Shown: piece after piece, positions 50,927-58,972 of the stretch | Position numbering within the stretch: position 1 is the first letter of the stretch | Layout of the letters: every line of letters starts with the position of its first letter | Assembly (NCBI RefSeq): GCF_003386205.1 | Contig: NZ_QRDY01000009.1 | Location: 62,001-126,000, forward strand | Source of the DNA: Cohnella lupini | GTDB lineage: Bacteria > Bacillota > Bacilli > Paenibacillales > Paenibacillaceae | Length of the DNA: 64,000 nucleotides | Reading direction: 5' to 3' | The notes under the pieces: model-generated | Seen by the model: only the letters and a program-made list of their open reading frames with translations | What the model was told of the DNA's origin: nothing | Databases searched by the model: none | Program-made: the position numbers and the translations under genes

Positions 50927-51109
50927 ATGTTGCAAAGCATCGGTTTTCCCGGACTTCTCATGATTCTGATCGTCGTGCTCATTCTATTCGGACCGTCCAA
51001 GCTGCCCGAGTTAGGCAGAGCGGTCGGCCGCACCCTGCACGAATTCAAGTCCTCGGCCAAGGACCTCGTAGCCGACACGAAGGACGAGGTCGTAGAACCG
51101 AAGAGCTAA
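50927..51109 (+). CDS. tatA: twin-arginine translocase subunit TatA
   Basis: 60 residues: short N-terminal membrane helix ([16 protein letters not shown]), [21 protein letters not shown] amphipathic helix with the conserved F-G-P-x-K-L-P, and a charged tail. Forms the protein-conducting element with TatC. ACGGAGCTG precedes the ATG; 33 bases after the Rid gene, in the oxidase operon. Confidence 0.95.
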   Translation: MLQSIGFPGLLMILIVVLILFGPSKLPELGRAVGRTLHEFKSSAKDLVADTKDEVVEPKS

Positions 51110-51139
51110 GGCAGAGCCGGCATTCCCACGTCGGAAAAA

Positions 51140-51180
51140 AGCCCCCTAAGCGTGCTTCCGCAGATGCTGCGGGGGCTATA
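51140..51180 (+). terminator. terminator after tatA
   Basis: AGCCCCC (51140-51146) / GGGGGCT (51171-51177), with inner GCAGATGCTGC pairing; tail ATATTG is a weak U tract. Confidence 0.6.
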
Positions 51181-51610
51181 TTGCGATTTTAACCGACCGC
51201 CATACAAGAAAAACGGCTTCGCCGTCCATCACTTCGAGAGTAATGCATGCTTGATCAAAAGTAAAATGGTAATCATCGCTATTGGAGTTATCAAGCGCTT
51301 TTGCAATCAAAGTAGGATGAAGAACATCACTATAGATCGAATATATGAAAGAATTAAGACAAACGCAGACCAATAGGAATAAAAAGCATCTTTATCCAGC
51401 TTAATTCTTGAACAAGCTTCAAAAATACATTGAAAAGCATCGTATTTGATCGGGATGACTCACACCCCATCTCACTTCCAACTACCTACCAGAGGGAGTA
51501 TTAACTTCTGATCACGGCAATTATATGGTCTCGTCGGCTTTTGGACGGTAAGCGGCATGTAAGTCTCATCGTTTACAAGTAAACCGGCTCCGCCGTCCTT
51601 GTTATATGTC
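51178..51610. other. intergenic region with repeat copy B and a second short repeat
   Basis: No credible gene. Holds dispersed repeat copy B (51266-51450). A second short similarity links 51203-51229 and 51576-51602 (TACAAG(A/T)AAA(A/C)CGGCT(T/C)CGCCGTCC), each with a CGGC..GCCG hairpin, flanking copy B on both sides at about 40-125 bases. Confidence 0.55.
51266..51450. repeat. dispersed repeat, copy B
   Basis: Gap-free match to 42125-42309 (copy A). It contains a 36-codon ORF beginning MVIIAIGVIKRF and the same-length ORF exists in copy A, but nearly all substitutions change the amino acid, so it is probably not a conserved protein. Confidence 0.75.
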
Positions 51611-51652
51611 AAAGAAAGCCCCCGGCACATTAAAGTGGCCGAGGGCTTCTAT
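51611..51652 (-). terminator. terminator downstream of the LTA-synthase-like gene
   Basis: Stem GAAAGCCCCCGGCACA / TGGCCGAGGGCTTC with one or two mismatches; T-rich on the minus strand (CTTTCTTTGAC). Confidence 0.75.
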
Positions 51653-51661
51653 ATCGAATGA

Positions 51662-53527
51662 TTATTCCTTTTCCGCAGGCGCCTTATCCGGAAGCTGCTT
51701 CACGTAGCTATCCGACAGATTGAGCAATTCCAGCGCATTCTCGTATTTCGGCAAAGTCGCCCCGGTGCTGCCCGCCAAGATATCGAGCGGGTAATTCGTT
51801 CCGTCTTCGAATCCGATACCCGGAACGAACACCTCGGAATCCGTCACGATCGAACCCGAAGGGAGGAAATGCCTCATAGGCAAGACGTTGGAGCTTTGGT
51901 TAAGCAAATCCTGCCCGAAATGAATTTGGTTGGCGATCGATATGCCGGTTAAATTCGCAACCGTCGGCAGAATATCGATCTGTCCGCCGGTTTTCTTGAT
52001 TAGAGCCGGGTAGGTAACGCCCGGAGCATGCATGATCAGAGGAATCTTGAACATATCGGTATAACCGTATTCGTGTCCAAGAAGATTTTTCATTTGTTCC
52101 TGTTCGTCGCTATCCAACGAATAGACGGGCAATCCTTGATGATCTCCATAGAAAAGAACGATGCTATTATCCCACAATCCGCTTTGTTTCAATCCGTCGA
52201 TGAACGCTCCCAGAGCATAATCCGCATAGTTCTGCGCTTGGATGTAACGCCCGACCAACGTATCTTTCAGCTCTTCCGGAAGGTCCATCCGAATCTTCGA
52301 TTCCGGAATGTTGTACGGATGATGCGAGCTCATGCTGATTATTTGCGAATAGAACGGCTTGCCGCGCTTGCTGATTTTCTTCAACTCATCAAGGGTTTTC
52401 GCGTAAAGGACCTCGTCGGAAGCCCCGAAAGCCACGTGGTCATCGTCTCCGTAGAAGCTCTTGTCGTAATACTTTTCCCAACCTATCGCGCTGTAGAGCT
52501 CCTTGCGATTCCAGAATTGGACCTCGTTCGTATGGAACGTTGCAGTCGTATATCCGTTCGCGGCCATTAATTTCGGTAAGCTCGGCAATGCTTTTTTCAC
52601 GTTGTCCTGCGTCGCCGGTTGATGCTTCGGCACGTAAAGCGAAGTATTTACAACGTACTCGGCATCGGAAGTCGTTCCTTGCCCGACCATCGTGTAGAAA
52701 TTATCGTAATGGAAATTTTCCTTGGCCAGCTTATTCATATTCGGCGTAACTTCCTTGCCGCCGACCTTCAGCCCGATCAGGAAGTTCTGGAACGATTCCA
52801 TCTGAAGGATAATGACGTTCTTGCCTTTGTTCGCTCCGAAGTACTGAGGATTCGGAAGCGGCTTGATGCCTTTCAGCGTATCGATTACGGGCTGGGTGAT
52901 ATCCTCCATCTCCACCATCTCCGCGTCCTCCGTGCTGTCGGCGAATATGGTGAACACTTCGTAGTTCAGTATGCCCATTTCTTCCGCTTGCTTGTTCTCG
53001 TTCATGCTTGCCCGGTTCGGCCAGATGCTGAAGTAGCACAAGGTAACCGATATGATGAACATCACGGACAACGCGGTCCTGCTGATCGGCTTCAAGTTCA
53101 GTTGAATTCCCTTGTACTTCTTCCTTAAACTTAGAGGGATGACGATCAATACGATAATATCCACGAAAATGAGCAAATAATAAGGATCCATTAGCGAATA
53201 CGTGCTGTTACCGACCGCCGCCACTTTATCGGCTTGACTGATCGCATGGTAAGTCACGATGATGCCGTAATATTTGTAGTACATCAATACCGTGAAATAG
53301 AGGAGCGTGAACAATAAATTCGCGATGGTATAGTAAAGCAACTTCCTCTTCGTTGCGAACCATTCTATTAAACAGAATACGAGCCAGAAGAACGGAATCT
53401 CCGTCAGCATCGTCATCCATGAAGGCCCATCTTCGAACACCACGAACCAAGCCAAGCAACATTTGAACAACAGGAGCAACGTAAACAGGAGAAAACGCCT
53501 ATTCCCCATTTTAATCAATAAACCCAC
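51662..53527 (-). CDS. LTA synthase family phosphoglycerol transferase (sulfatase fold)
   Basis: 621 residues. Five N-terminal membrane segments (residues about 10-175), then an extracellular sulfatase-type domain: NVIILQMESFQNFLIG, catalytic Thr in VGQGTTSDAEYVVNTSLY near residue 284, FHTNEVQFWNR, HHPYNIPE and LFYGDHQG. It makes or modifies glycerol-phosphate polymers such as lipoteichoic acid. Several paralogues are usual. The start is uncertain: GTG 53527 (GGGTGAG upstream) or ATG 53509. Confidence 0.9.
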   Translation of the reverse strand: MGLLIKMGNRRFLLFTLLLLFKCCLAWFVVFEDGPSWMTMLTEIPFFWLVFCLIEWFATKRKLLYYTIANLLFTLLYFTVLMYYKYYGIIVTYHAISQADKVAAVGNSTYSLMDPYYLLIFVDIIVLIVIPLSLRKKYKGIQLNLKPISRTALSVMFIISVTLCYFSIWPNRASMNENKQAEEMGILNYEVFTIFADSTEDAEMVEMEDITQPVIDTLKGIKPLPNPQYFGANKGKNVIILQMESFQNFLIGLKVGGKEVTPNMNKLAKENFHYDNFYTMVGQGTTSDAEYVVNTSLYVPKHQPATQDNVKKALPSLPKLMAANGYTTATFHTNEVQFWNRKELYSAIGWEKYYDKSFYGDDDHVAFGASDEVLYAKTLDELKKISKRGKPFYSQIISMSSHHPYNIPESKIRMDLPEELKDTLVGRYIQAQNYADYALGAFIDGLKQSGLWDNSIVLFYGDHQGLPVYSLDSDEQEQMKNLLGHEYGYTDMFKIPLIMHAPGVTYPALIKKTGGQIDILPTVANLTGISIANQIHFGQDLLNQSSNVLPMRHFLPSGSIVTDSEVFVPGIGFEDGTNYPLDILAGSTGATLPKYENALELLNLSDSYVKQLPDKAPAEKE

Positions 53528-53681
53528 CCAGTCTCACCCTTTCCGATAACCCTACTACTCTCTATAATTTACTATTAAACCTCCAAAGAGTTTCTTAATT
53601 TTTTCATAAATATACTATAGTCTGCAAAAATTACCCGATTACTTCAACAGCGGAAGCTCGGGACGGCATAATTAGTTATAT

Positions 53682-53732
53682 ACTCATAATTATTATAAGT
53701 CAATATCAATTTGCGATTTCCCATGTTATAAT
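53682..53732 (+). promoter_or_regulatory. promoter and possible operator of the MarR gene
   Basis: Inverted repeat ACTCATAA-TTA-TTATAAGT (53682-53700) upstream of an extended -10, TGtTATAAT (53724-53732). Location suggests autoregulation by the MarR protein. Confidence 0.5.
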
Positions 53733-53769
53733 GGCGATGAATTCCTAGTTTCTCCGATGAGGTGACCGA

Positions 53770-54219
53770 ATGAACGCCGAGATAATGGATACGATTTCCG
53801 AATCTTTCGTAACGGTCGTGCCGTTGCTTAAGAAGAAGCTGTTTCGGACATTTCCAATAGACAACATGCCTTACCAATTATCTCGCTCCAATCTGGAGGT
53901 CCTGTTCGCGTTATACGAGTCCCGGACGTCTACCGTTTCCGAGCTTAGCAATCTCATGCACATCTCACGTCCGAATATGACTCCTCTCGTGGACAAGCTA
54001 GTTCAGCACGAGCTTGTAGACAGAAGGACCAGCAACGAGGACCGGAGGGTTATTCAGATCCGAATCACGGACGCGGGAGATAGACTATGCAAGGAGATGC
54101 ACGAGCGCCTCATGAATCAAATCAAATCCAAGCTCGACTCCTTGGAGCACGACGATTTAATCGAATTGCAGAAGTGCATGGTTTCCTTGAAATCCATCGC
54201 CTTGAAAATAAACGCTTGA
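53770..54219 (+). CDS. MarR family transcriptional regulator
   Basis: 149 residues. Winged-helix core: TSTVSELSNLMHISRPNMTPLVDKLVQHELVDRRTSNEDRRVIQIRITDAG (wing DRRV). GAGGTG precedes the ATG. Monocistronic with a strong terminator. Target and ligand unknown. Confidence 0.92.
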   Translation: MNAEIMDTISESFVTVVPLLKKKLFRTFPIDNMPYQLSRSNLEVLFALYESRTSTVSELSNLMHISRPNMTPLVDKLVQHELVDRRTSNEDRRVIQIRITDAGDRLCKEMHERLMNQIKSKLDSLEHDDLIELQKCMVSLKSIALKINA

Positions 54220-54225
54220 TTATGT

Positions 54226-54270
54226 AAATAGAGGTTGCCCGCGTGTCGTAAACTCGGGCAACCTCTATTT
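54226..54270 (+). terminator. rho-independent terminator
   Basis: Perfect 16-bp stem AAATAGAGGTTGCCCG / CGGGCAACCTCTATTT with 13-base loop, after the MarR gene. Confidence 0.9.
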
Positions 54271-54308
54271 CGATTGTAGCGAATCTCCGCGGCGATAACG
54301 CCGCCTCT

Positions 54309-54584
54309 TCAATCCCGTTTCGACAGCCGCTCCTGAGCGAGTCTTATCATTTCGCGGACCATCGTCCCGCCGATCTTGCCTCCGACCTGACCGGCTTCCT
54401 CTGTCGTTAGATTGCCGTTGTTTCCCGGGCTGAGAGGAACGCCCAACTCTTCCGCCACCTCGTACTTCACGTCGTCCGGTCTTGCAGGGTTAACCGCGTA
54501 CCCTTCCCGGCTCATGACCTCCGCCTTGAAATTCGTTAAGCCCCGTTCCGCCCCCGGCACGAGAATTTTCCTTCTTCTTGCCAT
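54309..54584 (-). CDS. alpha/beta-type small acid-soluble spore protein (SASP-like)
   Basis: 91 residues. Core KYEVAEELGVPLSPGNNGNLTTEEAGQVGGKIGGTMVREMI is the conserved DNA-binding SASP pattern; the N-terminal RRRKILVPGAERGLTNFKAEVMSREGY is a longer extension than in classical 70-residue SASPs. It coats spore DNA. A sigma-G-like promoter lies upstream. Shows that the organism sporulates. Confidence 0.92.
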   Translation of the reverse strand: MARRRKILVPGAERGLTNFKAEVMSREGYAVNPARPDDVKYEVAEELGVPLSPGNNGNLTTEEAGQVGGKIGGTMVREMIRLAQERLSKRD

Positions 54585-54627
54585 CCGATCATCCCCCGCT
54601 TCCGATCGATTCAGATTCGTTCGAACC

Positions 54628-54657
54628 TATCGTACCCGGATGACCCTTATTTATTCA
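54628..54657 (-). promoter_or_regulatory. sigma-G-like promoter of the SASP gene
   Basis: Minus strand TGAATA (54657-54652), 17-base spacer, TACGATA (54634-54628). The -35 fits sigma-G well, the -10 (consensus CATnnTA) only in part. The -35 overlaps the end of the ABC-F gene. Confidence 0.45.
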
Positions 54658-56567
54658 GGAATATCGTTCCTTATCCACCGTTCGTAAAGCTCGTCGAGCT
54701 GACGCCGGACGTTTTCCCGTTCCTGCCATTTTCGCTCCATCTCCGAGTTGCCCCCGTTGTTCCCCAATTCGATAAGCTCTATATCGTACCGGCCCAATAC
54801 CCGTTCCGTTTCGGCTATCTTTCGCTCCAACGATATCATGTCGGGTTCCGCGTTTTCCTCGGAGGTGCGCGGCGGTTTCCGCCTTTCGGAAGAAGCTCGC
54901 GGAGTAATCGCCTTCGCGTGCGATGTACCTTCCTCTTTCGTAGCCGCCACTCGTTTACTCTTAGCTTTATAAGCGTCGAAGTCTCCAAGGTAAACCTGAA
55001 TACGCCCTTCGTCGAGCTCCCAGATCTTCTGCGACAGCCGGTTGATGAAGTACCGATCGTGGGTTACCGCAAGAATCGTTCCGGGAAAATCCTCGAGCGC
55101 TTCTTCCAACGCTTCCCGTGATGCGATGTCCATATGGTTCGTCGGTTCGTCGAGAACAAGCAGGTTCGGTTTGCGCAGCACCAACAACGCCAGCCTGAGC
55201 CGGGTCCACTCTCCTCCTGACAGCAAACTCACCGGCTTGAATACGTCCGCTCCGTAGAACAGGTACGCGGCCAAGCGAGACCTAGCTTCCCCCTCTTCCA
55301 TATTCGCCTCTTCGCGAAAATACGCCAACACGCTCTTCTTGGGTTCCTCCGGGTATTTCTGCTGCGCCAAGTATCCGACGTCTACTCGCGAGCCCAGCGC
55401 AAGCTCTCCCGAGTCAGCGTCGTCCTCTCCGAGGATGAGCTTGAGCAGCGTCGTCTTGCCGGAGCCGTTGCGCCCGACGAGCATAACCTTCTCGCCGTAT
55501 TCCAGCACCCCCGCCGCTTGGTTCAATATGACGGACTTCCCGAATCTCTTGCTTACTCCGGAAAATTCGATCACCCGTTTGCCCGAACGATCCGACGGCT
55601 TCAACTCGTACTCTGCTTCTCTTCGGTCGACGGCCGGTCTTTTCAGCTTCTCCATACGGTCGAGCGCCTTCTGCATGGACGCCGCTCTTCTGAAAAACTT
55701 CTCGTTGCTGCCGATCCTTCCCCATTCGAGCAATTGCTTGATCGTCTCTTTCATCTTCTTAATCCGTTTTTGTTGTTCCTGATAATGGGCGAATTCCTGA
55801 AGCAGCCGAACTTCCTTCTCCGCGACGTATTTCGAGTAATTTGCATGGTAGATCGAGGATTCTCCATCCTCGATTTCAATGATCTTGGTAACGACCCGGT
55901 CAAGAAAATACCGATCGTGAGATACGATCAGGCAGGCGCCCTCGAATTTCAGCAAATATTCCTCCAGCCACTCGACCCCGTCTAAGTCCAAATGGTTCGT
56001 AGGTTCGTCGAGCAGCAGGATGTCCGGCTTGCGGATAAGCTGGGACGCCAACCCGACCTTGGTCTTCTCTCCCCCAGAAAGCGAGAAATAAGCTCTTCCG
56101 TACCATTCCCGATCGATCCCTAGACCGGTAGCCACTTGGTCGATACGGGCGTCTATCTCGTAACCGCCTCCGTTTTCGAAGCGTTCCTGCAGCTCCGAAT
56201 ATCGTTTAATCAGCGTTTCGAGACTTTGCTGTTCCGGCTCCGACATCAGTCGCTCGATCTCCGTCATTTCCGTCCTGCAGGCGAACAACTCGCTGTAGCC
56301 TAACGCTAACGCGTCGTACACGGTTCGCTCGGGTCCTTCGGTCGGAATTTGCTCCAGATAGCCGATTCGCGCGTCCTTGCGGACGGTCAACAGCCCCTCG
56401 TCCGGTACGTCGAGCTTGGAAACCATTCGCAGCAAAGTCGACTTGCCGCTTCCGTTGCGGCCGACGAGTCCCGCTTTCTCTCCGTGATGAAGCTCGAAGG
56501 TTACGTTTTCCAGAACCAACTGCGCGCCGTTATATTTTTTTACGTTTTGGCAATTTATCGTTAACAT
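54651..56567 (-). CDS. ABC-F family ATPase (ribosome protection type)
   Basis: 638 residues with two ABC domains: Walker A GLVGRNGSGKSTLL and MLVGRNGSGKTTLL, signatures LSGGEKTKVGLAS and LSGGEWTRLRLAL, Walker B LLLDEPTNHLD and LVLDEPTNHMD, plus the interdomain P-site tRNA-interaction linker (residues about 235-300) and a charged C-terminal tail. No membrane domain, so it is a translation factor. Its 47-codon leader and attenuator resemble antibiotic-inducible ABC-F resistance genes (Vml/Msr/Lsa type). Which drug is unknown. ATG 56567 follows CAGGAGG. Confidence 0.9.
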   Translation of the reverse strand: MLTINCQNVKKYNGAQLVLENVTFELHHGEKAGLVGRNGSGKSTLLRMVSKLDVPDEGLLTVRKDARIGYLEQIPTEGPERTVYDALALGYSELFACRTEMTEIERLMSEPEQQSLETLIKRYSELQERFENGGGYEIDARIDQVATGLGIDREWYGRAYFSLSGGEKTKVGLASQLIRKPDILLLDEPTNHLDLDGVEWLEEYLLKFEGACLIVSHDRYFLDRVVTKIIEIEDGESSIYHANYSKYVAEKEVRLLQEFAHYQEQQKRIKKMKETIKQLLEWGRIGSNEKFFRRAASMQKALDRMEKLKRPAVDRREAEYELKPSDRSGKRVIEFSGVSKRFGKSVILNQAAGVLEYGEKVMLVGRNGSGKTTLLKLILGEDDADSGELALGSRVDVGYLAQQKYPEEPKKSVLAYFREEANMEEGEARSRLAAYLFYGADVFKPVSLLSGGEWTRLRLALLVLRKPNLLVLDEPTNHMDIASREALEEALEDFPGTILAVTHDRYFINRLSQKIWELDEGRIQVYLGDFDAYKAKSKRVAATKEEGTSHAKAITPRASSERRKPPRTSEENAEPDMISLERKIAETERVLGRYDIELIELGNNGGNSEMERKWQERENVRRQLDELYERWIRNDIPE

Positions 56568-56613
56568 GGGTGATTCCTCCTGTAATTAGAAGGCCCCTCT
56601 CCCTTTCCGAAAA

Positions 56614-56650
56614 TACAAAAAGGACGTAGGGAAAATTCCCTACGTCCGTT
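56614..56650 (-). terminator. attenuator terminator in the ABC-F leader
   Basis: 12-bp stem GGACGTAGGGAA / TTCCCTACGTCC (56622-56647) followed on the minus strand by TTTTTGTATTTT. It lies between the leader-peptide stop and the ABC-F start, 47 bases before the ATG. CCTAC at the end of the leader ORF can pair with GTAGG of the stem as antiterminator. Confidence 0.85.
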
Positions 56651-56668
56651 CGGATCGATCCGCCGCGG

Positions 56669-56812
56669 TCAAGGTAGGAGCCTTTTCTCGAGTTGTGACA
56701 TCGTATGGTTGCGTTTGGACAGACTTCTCCCGTCTACGCGCACGCCATGAACGATGCCAGCCATCGCGATGGGCAGCCGGCTAACTTGGTTGTTCACGAA
56801 CTCTCGATTCAT
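56669..56812 (-). CDS. 47-aa leader peptide of the ABC-F gene
   Basis: ATG 56812 with a very strong AAAGGAGGTGAAGG upstream; encodes MNREFVNNQVSRLPIAMAGI... ending SQLEKRLLP. The stop codon is 21 bases before the attenuator stem, and the last codons (CTCCTACC) are complementary to the left arm. Stalled ribosomes at the end of the ORF would therefore alter terminator folding. Basic, no recognised family. Drug-sensing function is inferred from this architecture. Confidence 0.75.
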   Translation of the reverse strand: MNREFVNNQVSRLPIAMAGIVHGVRVDGRSLSKRNHTMSQLEKRLLP

Positions 56813-56914
56813 CCTACCTTCACCTCCTTTGCTTCAATGTCTATAACGATACCACAGGCCGGGATGGGCTGGCAACCGGGCAATGGCCCGGGTTTGCAAC
56901 TTATTCCGCTAAAG

Positions 56915-57646
56915 CTAATATCCGCGCTTATTTCCCCACAACCATGCATGAAGCTGGGGGAGCACGCGCACGTTCGTCAGCTCTTCCGAAGCCATGACCG
57001 TTTCCACCAGCCAAACATACTTCCGCATGAGTCGGTGTAACAGCGTCGTCGTATCGGACTCCTTGACGTCATCGTTGCCTGCTTGCAGGAAGAACGCGAC
57101 ATTCCCGTAACGCCGATGGACCGAGATCGCGTAGCGTAAATCCGCCTCGTCGAATACGACGACCTTCAGGCTGAAGTCGCGTTCGCCGGCCGTCAGCTTA
57201 CTTACGATTGCATCAAGCGCCACCCAATCGGTAGTCATCGTCGAGCTCGGCGGCTTAGGCGACAGGGTCAGCTCATCCACGAGCAAGAACCAGTCCTGCC
57301 ATTTGCTACCCTGGGTTTCCAGCGCGACGCGGATGCCGTCGTCGTGCAACCGCTCGATCAATTGCTCCAATCGGGGCAACAGCGCCGGATTGCCGCCGGA
57401 TATCGTGACGTGCGAATAGGCGTTACCCCCGACCGCGCGGAGTTCGTCCACGATTTCCTCCGCGGTGAGCATGCGTGTTTCCTTCTTGCCGGATCCATCC
57501 CAAGTAAAAGCGGAATCGCACCAGACGCAGCTATAGTCGCAACCGGCCGTCCGGATGAACATCGTTTTCTGGCCGATGACCATTCCTTCGCCTTGCACGG
57601 TCGGACCGAAGATTTCGATGACGGGAAACCGACTGACCACCGTCAT
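56915..57646 (-). CDS. queE: 7-carboxy-7-deazaguanine synthase QueE
   Basis: 243 residues, radical SAM. GPTVQGEGMVIGQKTMFIRTAGCDYSCVWCDS contains the C-x3-C-x2-C cluster motif; ISGGNPAL and LSPKPPSS follow. Converts 6-carboxytetrahydropterin to 7-carboxy-7-deazaguanine. Start overlaps the queD stop (ATGA). Third gene of queCDE. Confidence 0.94.
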   Translation of the reverse strand: MTVVSRFPVIEIFGPTVQGEGMVIGQKTMFIRTAGCDYSCVWCDSAFTWDGSGKKETRMLTAEEIVDELRAVGGNAYSHVTISGGNPALLPRLEQLIERLHDDGIRVALETQGSKWQDWFLLVDELTLSPKPPSSTMTTDWVALDAIVSKLTAGERDFSLKVVVFDEADLRYAISVHRRYGNVAFFLQAGNDDVKESDTTTLLHRLMRKYVWLVETVMASEELTNVRVLPQLHAWLWGNKRGY

Positions 57647-58083
57647 ATAACGGCTCCCGCGGCCGGGCGGTACACGACGTAGCTAGACGGCGTCTCTCTT
57701 AGAAACACTTGCGAGCATATCGGCTTATTCGCCATACCGTCTAAGTGGCTCTGCACGAGCTCGCATAACGTCCTGGCGACGTTTTCCGTCGTCGGATACC
57801 GTTCCGGTTGCTTATCTCCGGTAAAGTCCGCGTGTCCGTTCAGCAAAGAATGGTCGAATCGGTCGTGGATCAGCTTCTTGACCAGCGAGAAATTCACGAG
57901 GAAACCGCACTCGTCCAGCTCGTTGCCCACGATCGTCAAGTTCGCGAAATACGTATGGCCGTGGAGCTCGGAGCAATTTCCCGCGCGTTCATCCGGGATA
58001 TAATGCGCAGCGGCGAAATGCATATCCTTGTTCAGCTCATACCGATAAGGATGGGGAACGGACGGATAGATTTGCTGAATCAT
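57643..58083 (-). CDS. queD: 6-carboxytetrahydropterin synthase QueD
   Basis: 146 residues from ATG 58083 (AAGGAGGGG upstream, overlapping the queC stop). Zinc ligands FAAAHYI and [12 protein letters not shown]; catalytic region FDHSLLN and [10 protein letters not shown]. Makes 6-carboxy-tetrahydropterin from dihydroneopterin triphosphate. The N-terminus (about 20 residues before the first helix) is as usual for Bacillales QueD. Confidence 0.94.
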   Translation of the reverse strand: MIQQIYPSVPHPYRYELNKDMHFAAAHYIPDERAGNCSELHGHTYFANLTIVGNELDECGFLVNFSLVKKLIHDRFDHSLLNGHADFTGDKQPERYPTTENVARTLCELVQSHLDGMANKPICSQVFLRETPSSYVVYRPAAGAVI

Positions 58084-58754
58084 AAGCGGCGCCCCTCCTT
58101 GCTGGCCGCTTCGAACTCGCGGAGACCGCGCGAACGAAGCAAACATGCCGGGCATTCCCCGCAGCCATCGGCCATGATTCCTTCGTAACACGTCAGCGTG
58201 TTGTCGCGAACGTATTCATAGGCTCCAAGATCGTCCGCCAGTTGCCAAGTTTGCGCTTTAGTTAGCCACATCAACGGAGTATCGATGACGAACTCATAGT
58301 CCATCGATAAGTTCAGCGTTACGTTCAGCGACTTGACGAAGATGTCGCGGCAGTCCGGATATCCGCTGAAATCGGTCTGGCAGACGCCGGTCACGATATT
58401 CCGTGCTCCGACTTGCTTCGCCAATACGCCCGCGAAGGACATGAACAACAAATTACGGCCATCGACGAAAGTCGAAGGCAGCTCTCCTTCGTTGTGCTCG
58501 ATCGCCCTGTCGTGTCTCGTTAACGCATTCGGCGTTAATTGCCCCAGCAGCGACATATCGAGCACGTGATGTCTAACTTTTAATTCAGCGGCGATTCGCG
58601 CCGCGCACTCCAACTCCAGCTTGTGTCGCTGACCGTAATCGAACGTGACGGCTTCCACTTCTTCGAACCTCTGCAATGCCCAGAACAGGCAAGTCGTACT
58701 ATCCTGTCCGCCGCTGAATACCACGACGGCTTTTCCTGATTTCGTTTGATTAAT
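58080..58754 (-). CDS. queC: 7-cyano-7-deazaguanine synthase QueC, apparently with an AUU start
   Basis: About 224 residues. PP-loop [19 protein letters not shown] near the start; C-terminal zinc Cys set [19 protein letters not shown]. Converts CDG to preQ0 with ATP and ammonia. No ATG, GTG or TTG lies between the ribosome binding site GGGAGG (58767-58762) and the PP loop; ATT at 58754 has seven-base spacing and is my best start. The TTG at 58799 sits in the loop of the riboswitch terminator, so it is unlikely. Confidence 0.88.
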   Translation of the reverse strand: MNQTKSGKAVVVFSGGQDSTTCLFWALQRFEEVEAVTFDYGQRHKLELECAARIAAELKVRHHVLDMSLLGQLTPNALTRHDRAIEHNEGELPSTFVDGRNLLFMSFAGVLAKQVGARNIVTGVCQTDFSGYPDCRDIFVKSLNVTLNLSMDYEFVIDTPLMWLTKAQTWQLADDLGAYEYVRDNTLTCYEGIMADGCGECPACLLRSRGLREFEAASKEGRRL

Positions 58755-58776
58755 GATAATGCCTCCCGGGCAATAG

Positions 58777-58819
58777 AAAAAAGCGATATCGTCCTTCAAG
58801 TCACAAGGAGATACCGCTT
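58777..58819 (-). terminator. expression-platform terminator of the preQ1 riboswitch
   Basis: Stem AAGCGGTATCTCCTT / AAGGACGATATCGCTT (one bulge and one mismatch; arms at 58805-58819 and 58781-58796), then six T on the minus strand. Confidence 0.85.
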
Positions 58820-58822
58820 CTT

Positions 58823-58858
58823 CCTTAGTTTTTTATAGAGGGTGTGTCTAGAACCTCT
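58823..58858 (-). promoter_or_regulatory. preQ1-I riboswitch aptamer
   Basis: Minus strand reads AGAGGTTCTAGACACACCCT then CTATAAAAAACTAAGG: P1 stem AGAGG/CCTCT, loop with A-rich tail and the CTAAGG that closes the H-type pseudoknot. Matches the preQ1 class I consensus. With the following terminator it should switch queCDE off when preQ1 is abundant. Confidence 0.93.
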
Positions 58859-58972
58859 CCCGAGTCGCATACAGCCATAAGCCTCCGCGCTCCCGGATTT
58901 TGTATTCTATTGCTTACATTGTAACAACTCGCGCCCTTCCAATGCAAGGTTCGGTACCTTTTCCGTCCCGAT

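Noticed and set aside
51152..51376. 74-codon frame over repeat copy B
   Set aside because: It begins inside the tatA terminator and shows no protein-level conservation with copy A.
58755..58799. TTG start for queC at 58799
   Set aside because: It would place the first 15 codons in the riboswitch terminator and has no SD.
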